A stretch of DNA of 15,040 nt, from the NCBI GenBank assembly GCA_003555185.1, contig PWFZ01000030.1, positions 1 to 15,040 of the forward strand. Direction: 5' to 3'. The notes under the pieces are model-generated. The model was given only the letters and a program-made list of their open reading frames with translations. It searched no databases and was not told where the DNA came from. Below are positions 7,302 to 15,040 of this stretch, piece by piece. The position numbers and the translations under genes were made by a program. Position 1 is the first letter of the stretch, and every line of letters begins with the position of its first letter. Source of the DNA: Balneolaceae bacterium (GTDB lineage: Bacteria; Bacteroidota; Rhodothermia; Balneolales; Balneolaceae).

Positions 7302-8570
7302 ATGTTAGATATTGCTTTTATTCGCGAAAATAGTGCACTTGTGAAACAAGGAATGCTTAACAAGGGAGAGAAAGACAATTCGGCTGTTGACAAAGCAATT
7401 GCCAAAGATGAGGAGTGGAGAAATCTGGTTACTAAATTGGATAAGCTGCGGGCAGATAGCAATACTAAGGCGAAAAAAATTGGCGAATTGATGGGGCAGG
7501 GGAAAAAAGAGGATGCCCAAAAAATCATCAAAGAGACCAGCAAGAGTAAAGAAGACATTAAAAATCTGGAACAGGAAATATCAACAGTTCGCGAAGAACT
7601 GGATAATCTGCTTTATAGAATACCCAATGTGCCTGACGAATCTGTACCGGTTGGGAAAACTGAGGAGAATAACGAAGTATTTTCAACGTGGGGGGAGCCC
7701 GGAAAGAAAGACTGGAGAAAACCTCATTGGGATATCGCAGCTGAAAAAAACTGGATTGATTTTGATCGTGGCTCAAAGGTGACCGGAGCTGGGTTTCCAT
7801 TTTATCTCGGTAAAATGGCAAAATTACAGCGTGCACTCATTAACTTTTTTATTGATGAAGCGTCCGAAGCGGGGTATTTGGAAATGCAGACACCATACTT
7901 CATTAATGAAAATTCTGCCCGGGGAACGGGGCAGATTCCGGATAAAGAAGACATGATGTACGAGATCCAGAGAGATGAATTCTTTTTGATTCCCACAGGC
8001 GAAGTTCCGGTAACAAATTTTCGACGGGACGAAATTCTTTCGGAAAGTGATTTGCCCACAAAATATGCTGCGCATACTCCATGTTGGCGAAGAGAAGCTG
8101 GCAGCTACGGAAAAGATGTTCGCGGGCTGAACCGGCTTCACCAGTTTGATAAAGTTGAACTGGTTAATATTGTTCACCCTGAGGAATCAGACCAGGAACT
8201 GGAAGCGTTGCGGGATCACGCAGAGTCTCTGCTTAAAAAACTGAACCTTCCTTACCGAACATTATTAATGTGCACAGGAGATATGGGTTTTACCCAAACC
8301 AAAAAATATGATCTGGAAGTATGGAGTCCGGGTCAGGAGAGATGGCTGGAAGTAAGTTCATGCTCAAACTTTGGTTCATTTCAGGCACGTCGAATGCAGC
8401 TTCGCTTCAAGGATGGTTCCGGTAAAATTGAAATGCTTCACACTCTGAATGGATCAGGGCTTGCACTGCCAAGAGTTGTGGCGGCGATTCTCGAAACCTA
8501 CCAGACCGAAAGTGGAGACGTTTCAGTTCCTGATGCATTGCAATCGTACTTTAAAGAAAATGTATTGTAA
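7302..8570 (+). CDS. serS: Seryl-tRNA synthetase
   Basis: A 422-residue class II aminoacyl-tRNA synthetase that charges tRNA-Ser with serine in the cytoplasm. The N-terminal MLDIAFIREN and a long charged helical hairpin (about 28-103) form the coiled-coil arm that grips the long variable arm of tRNA-Ser. The catalytic core shows the TGE serine-binding loop (232-234), motif 2 CWRREAGSYGKDVRGL (261-276) followed by HQFDKVE (280-286), EVSSCSNFGSFQARR (350-364), and motif 3 with the ending GSGLALPR (384-391). Length and motifs are normal and no essential residue seems missing. It is divergent from the Lrp-type gene across 204 bp and likely has its own promoter there. Confidence 0.97.
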   Translation: MLDIAFIRENSALVKQGMLNKGEKDNSAVDKAIAKDEEWRNLVTKLDKLRADSNTKAKKIGELMGQGKKEDAQKIIKETSKSKEDIKNLEQEISTVREELDNLLYRIPNVPDESVPVGKTEENNEVFSTWGEPGKKDWRKPHWDIAAEKNWIDFDRGSKVTGAGFPFYLGKMAKLQRALINFFIDEASEAGYLEMQTPYFINENSARGTGQIPDKEDMMYEIQRDEFFLIPTGEVPVTNFRRDEILSESDLPTKYAAHTPCWRREAGSYGKDVRGLNRLHQFDKVELVNIVHPEESDQELEALRDHAESLLKKLNLPYRTLLMCTGDMGFTQTKKYDLEVWSPGQERWLEVSSCSNFGSFQARRMQLRFKDGSGKIEMLHTLNGSGLALPRVVAAILETYQTESGDVSVPDALQSYFKENVL

Positions 8571-8625
8571 TCTGAGAGCTGATTAGCTACTCTATTGCAG
8601 TGATTAATATTATACGACTATTGCT

Positions 8626-9318
8626 ATGAGAGCTATTATCTGTCTAATCGTCCTTGGTTTCTTTTCTGGCTGTGCATCTGTTTATGTGCCTGCATCTAAT
8701 CATATCCCGCTTATGGAAGAGAAAGGAGACGGACATATTAGCGGGTCATTTGGGATGAATGGATTTGGCATGCAAACCGGATATGCTTTTACAGATAATA
8801 TAGGAGCTGTTGCAAGTACGAATTTTGGCAAGGTTTTGGTTGCCTATGATGCTGCAGATCACAGCAGAAATTATTCCTACACAGAGGGTGGTATTAATTA
8901 TTTTACTGAGGTAGGACCCAATGGAAGGATGGAATTTATGGGGCTAATTGGCGCTGGTAAAAGTGAATTTGAAAGAGCTTTTAATGATGATGTCCAGAGA
9001 GAAGTATCAGGTAATTATTTGAAATATTCTATCCAAAATAACACCTCTTTTTATTTCGATAAATTGAATGGTGGCTTATCAACAAGAGTGTCCTATATAA
9101 ATTACTACAAATACGAAGACACATCTGCTGATCAGGGAGAAAAAACAGCTGCACTTTTCTTTGAACCTGCTTTTTTTACCGGAATAAACTATAAAAATAT
9201 AGCACTGGAGTCTCAGTTTGGATATTCAGTTCCCCTGGCTGAACAAGATGATCTTGCTTTCGATTTTGATTCAATCAGATTTTCCATAGCCGTAATATTT
9301 CGATTTAATTCTTTATAG
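8626..9318 (+). CDS. Predicted outer-membrane-associated lipoprotein, beta-strand rich
   Basis: A 230-residue protein of unknown function. The N-terminus is a lipoprotein signal: MRAIICLIVLGFFSGC with the lipid-accepting Cys at residue 16, followed by Ala-Ser rather than an inner-membrane retention Asp. Next is VYVPASNHIPLMEEKGDG, a stretch of the kind often seen in small Bacteroidota lipoproteins, then a run of alternating amphipathic segments (GSFGMNGFGMQTGYAF, NTSFYFDKLNGGLSTRVSYIN, NIALESQFGYSVPL), ending in a strand-like AVIFRF near the C-terminus. That pattern suggests a small beta-barrel or beta-sandwich at the outer membrane. It follows serS by 55 bp and precedes the S9 peptidase by 62 bp. 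No family name is offered. Confidence 0.75.
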   Translation: MRAIICLIVLGFFSGCASVYVPASNHIPLMEEKGDGHISGSFGMNGFGMQTGYAFTDNIGAVASTNFGKVLVAYDAADHSRNYSYTEGGINYFTEVGPNGRMEFMGLIGAGKSEFERAFNDDVQREVSGNYLKYSIQNNTSFYFDKLNGGLSTRVSYINYYKYEDTSADQGEKTAALFFEPAFFTGINYKNIALESQFGYSVPLAEQDDLAFDFDSIRFSIAVIFRFNSL

Positions 9319-9322
9319 TCTT

Positions 9323-9344
9323 ATTCTATTTCAAATAGAATTTT
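9323..9344 (+). terminator. Weak AT-rich hairpin after the lipoprotein gene
   Basis: ATTCTATT (9323-9330) and AATAGAAT (9334-9341) form a perfect 8-bp stem with a 3-nt TCA loop, continuing into a short TTTT run (9341-9344), 5 bp after the stop codon. The position suits an intrinsic terminator, but the stem is AT-rich and the T-run short, so read-through to the peptidase gene is likely. Confidence 0.4.
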
Positions 9345-9380
9345 AATCCACTCTGCTCATTTTAACCTCACGTCTCTCTG

Positions 9381-11405
9381 ATGAAAATATATCTGCTCCT
9401 TGCTATCACTTTTCTTTTTACTATCACTGCAACTGCCCAGAAACGGGCGATGACTACAGACGATATCATAAATATGAATCAGCTGAACTCTGCAATGATT
9501 TCTCCTGATGGTGAGTCCGTTATTTTTGGAAAATCAGAACTGAACTGGGGTGAAAATAAAAGAGATACAAAGTACTACTATATGCCGGCTGATAGCGGAC
9601 GATCGTATCAGTATTTGGGTGAGAAAGGCGGATCTGACCTTAAGTATTCACCTGATGGCAGCTATATATCTCTTAAAAGAACGACAGACGAAAAAGCACA
9701 GCTATATTTATTGCCAACAGCCGGTGGTGAGGCTGTGCAACTTACAGAACATGATTCCGGTATTGGCAACTACGAGTGGGGTGCTGATAGTCAGTCAATC
9801 TATTTTATAGCAGCGGTTCCGAAAACTGATGATGAAAAAAAAGAGTACGAAGCGGGATATGACCACCTGTTTGTAGATGAAGCTCCTCACGGACAGACCG
9901 AAGGCGAGTGGAATAACATTTGGCAAATTGATATTGAAAGCGGAGAGGAATCGAAACTTACCCATAATGAGATGCGAGTTGGTGAATTTTCTGTATCAAA
10001 AGATCAGAAGAGAATTGCATACACAGCCCGGTTCGAGAACAGGAGAAATCAGCAGTACAAATCAGAAATTTATCTGTTGGAAGTGGGAGACAGTACTGCT
10101 GTTCAGTTGACCGACAATGAAGTGCCCGAAGGTAGCCTGAGTTGGTTACCTGATAATGAGCATATTATTTTCTCGGCTGCCGACGACGATGAATGGGAGC
10201 TCAAGCAAAATGCTCTTTGGCAAATGAATGTCGACGATAAAAGCTATCGTAACATTTCAGGGAGCTTTCCCGGGACAATTCGGTCGTATCAGGTCTCTGA
10301 AGACGGCAGTACTGTTTTTTTAAATGGTACATATCGCACAAATTCTAATATCTATTCAATTGATATTTCAAGTGGTGAATTAAAGCAGCACACGGATTTT
10401 AAAGGGTCAATTTTTATAGTTGACTATGATAAGTATCAAAACAGGATTCTTTACCGAAAAGAGGATGTAACGACACCCCCGGATCTTTATACGGCCCATT
10501 TTGATGATCTTGAGAATGGAACAAGATTAACAGACATCAACCCGATGATTCGGGATAGTTTACAATTGGCTTCCTTCGATATTGTAGAATGGGAAAGTTA
10601 CGATGGGCTGGAAATTGAGGGGCTGTACTATTATCCTGAAGAACTGGAAAACAACGGAACTGCGCCATTTCTGCTACATATTCACGGCGGTCCGGCGGGA
10701 GTATTCACCAATAGCTTTAGTCCTCAATATCATGTTTGGGCGGGCTTGGGTTATGCTCAGCTGGCGCCTAATGTAAGAGGGAGTACTGCCTATGGGGATA
10801 GTCTTCTGAGAGGAAATATGTATGATATTGGCGGCGGCGATTACGAAGATTTGATGAGTGGTGTAGACATGCTGATCAGCAAAAGTGCAATTGATTCCAC
10901 AAAGATGGCTGTTCGTGGTTGGAGTTATGGCGGGATTTTAGGTGGAACTACTATCACCAAAACAGATCGCTTTAAAGCGGCATCGCTGGGAGCTATGGTG
11001 TCTGACTGGACATCGGAATACGCTCTTGGCTTTAATCATGATGTACGGCTGTGGTATGTTGGGGGCGAGCCCTGGACAAACCCTGAAGGTTATCGTGAGC
11101 GTTCACCGGCAATGCATGCGGATAAAGTAACAACGCCAACACTATTCTTACATGGTGCCAATGACCGTGTGGATACTCCGGAACAGAGCATGATATTTTT
11201 TACTTTTTTGAAAGATATTGGGAAAGTGGATACGAGGTATATCAACTTCAAAAGGGAAGGTCACGGTTTTAGTGAGCCACGGAATCAACGAACACGGGAT
11301 ATTGAAGAGATTAAGTGGGTCCAGAAATATACTTTGGGACTAGATTGGGAGCCCTGGGAACGGGAAGATGAGGAATCTGATAATGAGAACGAGTCAGAAA
11401 ACTGA
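9381..11405 (+). CDS. Secreted S9 family (prolyl-oligopeptidase-type) serine peptidase
   Basis: A 674-residue peptidase predicted to be exported: residues 1-19 are a signal peptide (LLLAITFLFTITATA, cleavage likely before Gln20). Residues about 35-390 form WD40/PD40-like propeller repeats with recurring SPDG-type turns (41-44, 90-93). The C-terminal alpha/beta-hydrolase domain has the HGGP oxyanion motif (435-438), nucleophile Ser515 in GWSYGG, Asp595 in HGANDRVDTP and His628 in REGHGF, so the triad is complete. The family cleaves short peptides, as dipeptidyl or acylaminoacyl peptidases, and probably handles peptide nutrients in the periplasm; exact specificity cannot be read here. The C-terminus is an unusually acidic tail (DEESDNENESEN). 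A hairpin spans the stop codon. Confidence 0.92.
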   Translation: MKIYLLLAITFLFTITATAQKRAMTTDDIINMNQLNSAMISPDGESVIFGKSELNWGENKRDTKYYYMPADSGRSYQYLGEKGGSDLKYSPDGSYISLKRTTDEKAQLYLLPTAGGEAVQLTEHDSGIGNYEWGADSQSIYFIAAVPKTDDEKKEYEAGYDHLFVDEAPHGQTEGEWNNIWQIDIESGEESKLTHNEMRVGEFSVSKDQKRIAYTARFENRRNQQYKSEIYLLEVGDSTAVQLTDNEVPEGSLSWLPDNEHIIFSAADDDEWELKQNALWQMNVDDKSYRNISGSFPGTIRSYQVSEDGSTVFLNGTYRTNSNIYSIDISSGELKQHTDFKGSIFIVDYDKYQNRILYRKEDVTTPPDLYTAHFDDLENGTRLTDINPMIRDSLQLASFDIVEWESYDGLEIEGLYYYPEELENNGTAPFLLHIHGGPAGVFTNSFSPQYHVWAGLGYAQLAPNVRGSTAYGDSLLRGNMYDIGGGDYEDLMSGVDMLISKSAIDSTKMAVRGWSYGGILGGTTITKTDRFKAASLGAMVSDWTSEYALGFNHDVRLWYVGGEPWTNPEGYRERSPAMHADKVTTPTLFLHGANDRVDTPEQSMIFFTFLKDIGKVDTRYINFKREGHGFSEPRNQRTRDIEEIKWVQKYTLGLDWEPWEREDEESDNENESEN

Positions 11406-11410
11406 CTCGT
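11389..11410. terminator. Hairpin over the S9 peptidase stop codon, between convergent genes
   Basis: ACGAGTCAG (11389-11397) and CTGACTCGT (11402-11410) form a perfect 9-bp stem with an AAAA loop. The TGA stop of the peptidase gene (11403-11405) lies in the right arm, and dusB ends 10 bp further right on the other strand. The place suits a bidirectional transcription end, but neither strand shows a good T-run, so it may act as a 3'-end stabiliser instead. Confidence 0.5.
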
Positions 11411-11419
11411 CCATAACAA

Positions 11420-12409
11420 TTAAGTTAAGGCGTAGGTTTCTTCTTCTTTGAAATTTAGCAGCAGTTCTAAGACGGGCTGCATTTCTTTTTCCTGCATGAT
11501 GGCGCCTCTTAGCTTTTTCCCATTTCGTATTCCTTTCAAGTATTGCCCGTAATGTTTTTTCATGATGATGACCCCGTACTTTTCATCGTGATGAGCTACA
11601 GAAAGGCGTAGTTGATCTGCACATAAAGCCAAACGTTCGTCTATGCTTGGTTCTGGAAGTAGTTCTCCGGTTTCAAGATAGTGTCGAGTCTGCTCAAAAA
11701 TCCATGGGTTGCCAATAGCGCCCCTTCCAATCATAACGCCATCTACACCTGTATCATCGAACATTTTTTTAGCCATAATCGGGGAGTCTACATCTCCATT
11801 GCCGATGATAGGGATTTCTAAACCAGGTGTACTTTTTAGTTTTTTTAAGTATTCCCAGCGAGCATCGCCTTTATATTTTTGGCATCGTGTTCTGGCGTGA
11901 ACCGTCAAAGCTTTTACGCCCAGCTTTTGAAGCATCAAACCAACCTCCTGAATGCGTATGGTGTTATCATCCCATCCCAGGCGGGTTTTTACGGTTACAG
12001 GAGTATCACCGGCTGCATCAACTACAGATCCTGCCATTCTTTCCATCATATCCAGATCTTTCAGGCAAGCTGATCCGGCGCCTTTTTTTACTATTTTATA
12101 AACAGGGCAGCCAAAGTTAATATCGATGATGTCCGGATTATTGGCTTTTGCCACTTTAGTGGCTCCTTCCATGGCTTCTTCACGCCCACCAAAAATTTGT
12201 ATGCCAAAAGGACGTTCAACTTCTTCAAAAAACATTTTTTGCTTGGCAATGTCGGAATCCCGAATAATCGCTTCTGAACTGATGAATTCTGTATAAACCA
12301 AATCGGCACCTTTTTTTCGACAAATTTGTCGAAATGGGGAGTCAGTTACATCCTCCATTGGAGCTAGCAAAAGCGGTTTTTTATTGAGTAAAATGTTATC
12401 AATTTTCAT
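11420..12409 (-). CDS. dusB: tRNA-dihydrouridine synthase, DusB-like
   Basis: A 329-residue flavoenzyme that reduces uridines in the tRNA D-loop to dihydrouridine, using FMN and NADPH. It is a TIM barrel with family landmarks: LLLAPMEDVTDSPFR (13-27) at the FMN site, YTEFISSEA (39-47), IQIFGG (70-75), and the active-site segment INFGCPVYKIVKKGAGSACL (97-116) with catalytic Cys101. Later come VKTRLGW, HARTR, IIGNGDV and GVMIGRGAIGNPWIF, the last binding the flavin phosphate. A short helical C-terminal domain follows (about 250-329, with KKHYGQYLKGIRNGKKLR). Length is normal. DusB is the best match among Dus subfamilies, but the subfamily is not proven. It is a stand-alone gene convergent with the peptidase; no fis gene accompanies it, unlike in enterobacteria. 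Confidence 0.9.
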   Translation of the reverse strand: MKIDNILLNKKPLLLAPMEDVTDSPFRQICRKKGADLVYTEFISSEAIIRDSDIAKQKMFFEEVERPFGIQIFGGREEAMEGATKVAKANNPDIIDINFGCPVYKIVKKGAGSACLKDLDMMERMAGSVVDAAGDTPVTVKTRLGWDDNTIRIQEVGLMLQKLGVKALTVHARTRCQKYKGDARWEYLKKLKSTPGLEIPIIGNGDVDSPIMAKKMFDDTGVDGVMIGRGAIGNPWIFEQTRHYLETGELLPEPSIDERLALCADQLRLSVAHHDEKYGVIIMKKHYGQYLKGIRNGKKLRGAIMQEKEMQPVLELLLNFKEEETYALT

Positions 12410-12529
12410 AGCACAAGTGTTAAATGAAAGCTTAAAATAAGGGTTTTTTCAGACTAAACCATTTACAAGTCAAACAAAAAAATGGACCTTTATATACAGT
12501 AAAGAGAAGTTATGATAGTTTGATAGCCA

Positions 12530-12558
12530 TTTGGTTAATGATAACGTATATTATTTTG
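12530..12558 (+). promoter_or_regulatory. Possible Bacteroidota-type promoter for the aldolase gene
   Basis: TTTG at 12530-12533 and TTATTTTG at 12551-12558 resemble the -33 (TTTG) and -7 (TAnnTTTG) elements known from Bacteroidota, with a 17-bp spacer slightly shorter than usual and one mismatch in the -7 box. The -7 box lies about 41 bp before the ATG. The rest of the 190-bp gap 12410-12599 shows nothing else clear. Confidence 0.3.
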
Positions 12559-12585
12559 CTTAAGGCAATCTTTAATAAAAACAAA

Positions 12586-12591
12586 CGGGAG
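12586..12591 (+). promoter_or_regulatory. Shine-Dalgarno site of the aldolase gene
   Basis: CGGGAG ends 8 bases before the ATG at 12600. Most genes in this window lack a visible Shine-Dalgarno, so this one stands out and supports the chosen start and strong translation. Confidence 0.5.
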
Positions 12592-12599
12592 TAAACATA

Positions 12600-13676
12600 A
12601 TGGCACTTGCGAGTAAAGGCATTGAAGAACTATTAGGAAAAGAAGCTGATTCACTTTTGAATCACGAATGTAAAACTATATCGAAAAAGAATATTCATGT
12701 ACCATCCCCCAATTACGTGGATGATATTTGGTATCACTCAGACAGAAATGTTCGAGTTTTAAATAACCTGCAGCGGATCATTAACCATGGTCGTCTTGGC
12801 GGTACCGGTTATCTTTCAATCTTACCCGTTGATCAGGGGATTGAGCACAGTGCAGGCGCGTCTTTTGCGAAAAATCCGGCCTATTTTGATCCTGAAAAAA
12901 TTGTAGAATTAGCAATGGAAGGTGGCTGTAACGCTGTTGCATCTACCTTTGGTGTTCTAGCTTCCGTATCAAGAAAATACGCCCATAAAATTCCTTTTTT
13001 GGTAAAGATCAACCACAATGAGTTGATGACATTTCCCAATACCTACGATCAAATTATGTTCGGATCTGTAGAAAAAGCTTATGATATGGGTGCAGCAGCA
13101 GTTGGTGCAACTATCTATTTCGGCTCCGAAGAATCAAGCCGACAAATTGTGGATGTAGCCCAGGCATTTGAATATGCACATGAACTTGGAATGGCTACGG
13201 TTTTATGGTGCTACACTCGTAATTCTGCGTTTAAAGTGGGCGGTGAAGATTATCATGCCTCAGCAGATTTAACCGGTCAGGCAAATCATCTGGGTGCAAC
13301 AATTGGTGCTGATATCGTGAAACAAAAACTACCAACTAACAATGGTGGCTTTAAAGCACTGAACACCGGTGACTCTTCTTACGGTAAACTAGATGAACGT
13401 ATTTACAGCGAACTAACAACCGATCATCCAATTGACCTGACACGTTACCAGGTTGCGAACGGATATATGGGTCGGGCAGGGCTTATTAATTCTGGTGGTG
13501 CATCAGGAGAAGATGATTTTGCTGCTGCTGTTAAGACAGCTGTTATTAATAAACGAGCCGGTGGAATGGGCTTAATCAGCGGTCGTAAATCATTCCAGCG
13601 TCCTATGGACGAAGGAGTGAAACTGCTTAACTATATTCAGGACGTATATCTCAATAAAGATATCACCATTGCTTAA
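12600..13676 (+). CDS. fbaB: Fructose-bisphosphate aldolase class I (FbaB/DhnA type)
   Basis: A 358-residue Schiff-base aldolase of the archaeal-type/DhnA family, close in length to E. coli FbaB. It splits fructose 1,6-bisphosphate into dihydroxyacetone phosphate and glyceraldehyde 3-phosphate, or runs in reverse in gluconeogenesis, in the cytoplasm. Diagnostic stretches are [15 protein letters not shown] (70-84), [10 protein letters not shown] (134-143), [14 protein letters not shown] (170-183), LWCYTRN (202-208) and [10 protein letters not shown] (236-245), where Lys241 is the likely Schiff-base lysine. The phosphate-binding end has [11 protein letters not shown] (296-306) and [15 protein letters not shown] (321-335). 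No class II metal motif is present. It has its own promoter region and Shine-Dalgarno, and a strong terminator follows, so it is probably monocistronic. Confidence 0.93.
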   Translation: MALASKGIEELLGKEADSLLNHECKTISKKNIHVPSPNYVDDIWYHSDRNVRVLNNLQRIINHGRLGGTGYLSILPVDQGIEHSAGASFAKNPAYFDPEKIVELAMEGGCNAVASTFGVLASVSRKYAHKIPFLVKINHNELMTFPNTYDQIMFGSVEKAYDMGAAAVGATIYFGSEESSRQIVDVAQAFEYAHELGMATVLWCYTRNSAFKVGGEDYHASADLTGQANHLGATIGADIVKQKLPTNNGGFKALNTGDSSYGKLDERIYSELTTDHPIDLTRYQVANGYMGRAGLINSGGASGEDDFAAAVKTAVINKRAGGMGLISGRKSFQRPMDEGVKLLNYIQDVYLNKDITIA

Positions 13677-13688
13677 TTATATTCATAC

Positions 13689-13725
13689 ATGCGCTCTGTA
13701 AATAAGAATACAGAGCGCATTTTTT
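13689..13725 (+). terminator. Strong rho-independent terminator after the aldolase gene
   Basis: A perfect 12-bp stem (ATGCGCTCTGTA at 13689-13700 with TACAGAGCGCAT at 13709-13720) encloses an 8-nt loop and runs directly into six T residues (13720-13725). It starts 12 bp after the aldolase stop and is the clearest intrinsic terminator in the window. It separates the aldolase from the next gene. Confidence 0.9.
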
Positions 13726-13773
13726 AAGGGAGAATGCTAAAGTTACCCGTTAGCACTCATCAAAACAGATGCT

Positions 13774-14850
13774 TTGTCGAATACAGTACCATCACATACT
13801 CCAGTTAATTCCGGTAGCCTGATTTCTGGTCGCTATCTAGCTATTTCTGTGGCACTCAGCATGATCAGTATGGGTATAGTGATTTATATCACTTACACGC
13901 CGGGCGTACTCAATCATTTCGCTCCCAAAAGACTTCCGGGCCTTTTTATAGCAATTGGAGTGGTATTTCTAAAAGTATATTTCTCAGCCGCCAAGATCCG
14001 ATATCTTGCCGATAAAGAAATTGGCTGGATGGCATCGCTCCGAACTACACTCACATGGGACTTTGCTTCAGCGATAACACCATCAACCATTGGTGGAGCC
14101 CCAATGGCTACATATGCAATGACACGCGAAGGCATTAAGCTGGGTAAATCCTCCGCTATTGTGCTATATGGCGTTTTACTTGATCAGTTTTGGTACGCGC
14201 TTGCGGTGCCAATTTTACTTATAGCGGGGTTTTACTATCAGGTGCTTCCACCTGAAATTGGATTGGTTGGTAACATCACCATGGTCTTAATTTATACAGG
14301 ACTGCTTTTATATGGTGGTTTTCTCACCTACGGTTTAATGGTGAATCCTACTTCGCTGAAAAAAATTATAAACTGGATTTTTAAATGGCCTTATCTGGAG
14401 AAATTTTCAGAGAAAATGGGTGCGGAAGCTGAAAATCTGGAAGAGTATTCTTATGAGTTAAGGGGAAAGCCCTGGAAATTTTTCTTTAAAGCATTTTTCT
14501 TTTCAACGATGAGCTGGTTGTGTAGGGTGGCGTTACCTGTTATTGTAATACTAAGTCTGCTCCCCGGCGATGAAATTTTATTGGTGTTAAGGAGCCTTGC
14601 AATGAATCTAGCCTTTCTGATTATTCCTACACCGGGTGGATCAGGCGGTGTCGAGGGACTGTTTGCTATATTTTTAGGGCCGCTCATAGAACGAACTTCT
14701 TTTATTGGTTTGGCGGTCTTTGCATGGCGAATTATAACATACTATATAAGTATAGGTCTTGGGATTATCGCCACTGCTTGGTACATCAATCATAAAGTGG
14801 TCGAAATTAAGAATGAAGAACTGGTTACTGAGGAATCTGAACTAGATTGA
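13774..14850 (+). CDS. Lysylphosphatidylglycerol-synthase TM-like (UPF0104) membrane protein
   Basis: A 358-residue integral inner-membrane protein with about eight hydrophobic segments, near 21-42, 55-72, 128-152, 167-188, 236-262, 272-287, 293-313 and 315-338. Family signatures are SAITPSTIGGAP (99-110) and IPTPGGSGGVEG (284-295), shared by the UPF0104/LPG_synthase_TM family, which resembles the flippase part of MprF. There is no aminoacyl-transferase domain, so it probably moves or binds a lipid rather than modifying it; the substrate is unknown. The start is TTG at 13774: no ATG is in frame upstream, and the first internal ATG (13861) would cut the first membrane helix. A 6-bp inverted repeat TGCTAA/TTAGCA (13735-13755) lies just upstream, of uncertain meaning. 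The C-terminus is a short acidic cytoplasmic-looking tail. Confidence 0.87.
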   Translation: MSNTVPSHTPVNSGSLISGRYLAISVALSMISMGIVIYITYTPGVLNHFAPKRLPGLFIAIGVVFLKVYFSAAKIRYLADKEIGWMASLRTTLTWDFASAITPSTIGGAPMATYAMTREGIKLGKSSAIVLYGVLLDQFWYALAVPILLIAGFYYQVLPPEIGLVGNITMVLIYTGLLLYGGFLTYGLMVNPTSLKKIINWIFKWPYLEKFSEKMGAEAENLEEYSYELRGKPWKFFFKAFFFSTMSWLCRVALPVIVILSLLPGDEILLVLRSLAMNLAFLIIPTPGGSGGVEGLFAIFLGPLIERTSFIGLAVFAWRIITYYISIGLGIIATAWYINHKVVEIKNEELVTEESELD

Positions 14851-14889
14851 TTCTTTTGACTTTCGGTTCAATAACAAAATTTACAGATA

Positions 14890-15040
14890 GTGGCTAAGCA
14901 AAAAGTTCATTTCGAGTGCAGTAATTGCGATTATATCTCCCCTAAGTGGCTGGGTGTTTGTCCATCATGTAGTGAATGGCATACATTTGAAGAAAAAATT
15001 CCTGTTGAGAAGTCGTTAAAAAAACACAAAGATCGGAAGA
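14890..15040 (+). CDS. radA: DNA repair protein RadA, 5' part
   Basis: Fifty codons are visible before the window ends. The translation begins MAKQKVHFECSNC and continues with SPKWLGVCPSCSEW, the N-terminal four-cysteine zinc finger of RadA (C-x2-C at residues 10 and 13, C-x2-C at 24 and 27) with the conserved PKW between the pairs. RadA is a RecA-like ATPase and DnaB-type helicase that extends recombination intermediates, and it works with DprA and RecA in transformation. The ATPase core and Lon-like domain lie beyond the window. The start is GTG at 14890: an in-frame TAA lies 18 bp upstream and no ATG lies between. It follows the UPF0104 gene by 39 bp and may share its transcript. Confidence 0.9.
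   Translation, partial: MAKQKVHFECSNCDYISPKWLGVCPSCSEWHTFEEKIPVEKSLKKHKDRK

Noticed and set aside
7558..8177. Several antisense frames opposite serS.
   Set aside because: serS is unambiguous by its motifs and the opposite frames lack family features or upstream signals.
8577..8593. A small AGCT-GATT-AGCT hairpin after serS.
   Set aside because: The stem is only 4-5 bp and no T-run follows; it is not a credible terminator.
13735..13755. TGCTAA/TTAGCA inverted repeat before the UPF0104 gene as an operator.
   Set aside because: Six-base arms with a 9-base spacer are too short to support a call; mentioned only in the gene entry.

Overview
This 15 kb window looks like ordinary chromosome from a member of the Bacteroidota/Balneolota lineage; a Balneolales-like marine bacterium is my best guess. 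The grounds are protein style only: a short Obg without a C-terminal OCT domain, an S9 peptidase and a small lipoprotein of the type common there, weak or absent Shine-Dalgarno sites, and a moderately AT-rich genome with several TTG/GTG starts. I see no tRNA, rRNA, CRISPR array, prophage or complete insertion sequence.

Layout. Left edge: the 3' end of accD (fatty-acid synthesis). Then 309 bp without a credible gene (552-860), holding a nested inverted-repeat element: perfect 17-bp terminal inverted repeats (566-582 / 728-744) enclosing two related GTCCCGAA/TTCGGGAC palindromes in opposite orientation, plus another inverted repeat just before obgE. Next is a rightward cluster: obgE, dprA (overlapping obgE by 23 bp, TTG start), a DUF3109-type cysteine-rich protein, and rpoN (sigma-54) one base after it. 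Converging on rpoN with a 5-bp gap is a leftward pair: an Lrp/AsnC regulator followed by an unrecognised secreted-domain plus about six-TM protein. Divergent from the regulator is serS, followed by a lipoprotein/beta-strand-rich protein and a periplasmic S9 prolyl-oligopeptidase-type peptidase. A hairpin covering the peptidase stop codon separates it from the convergent dusB-type tRNA dihydrouridine synthase. After a 190-bp promoter-bearing gap comes a class I (FbaB/DhnA-type) fructose-bisphosphate aldolase with a strong terminator, then a UPF0104/LPG-synthase-TM-like membrane protein, and the 5' end of radA at the right edge, starting with GTG.

Functionally this is mostly housekeeping: lipid synthesis, ribosome-associated GTPase, DNA uptake and recombination (DprA, RadA), translation (SerS, Dus) and central carbon metabolism. 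I do not see a clear new multi-gene system. The best leads are the nested repeat element at 566-744, the tight coupling of the DUF3109 protein to sigma-54, and the unrecognised membrane protein downstream of the Lrp-type regulator, whose secreted half has a repeating strand/helix pattern resembling a TIM barrel (speculative).
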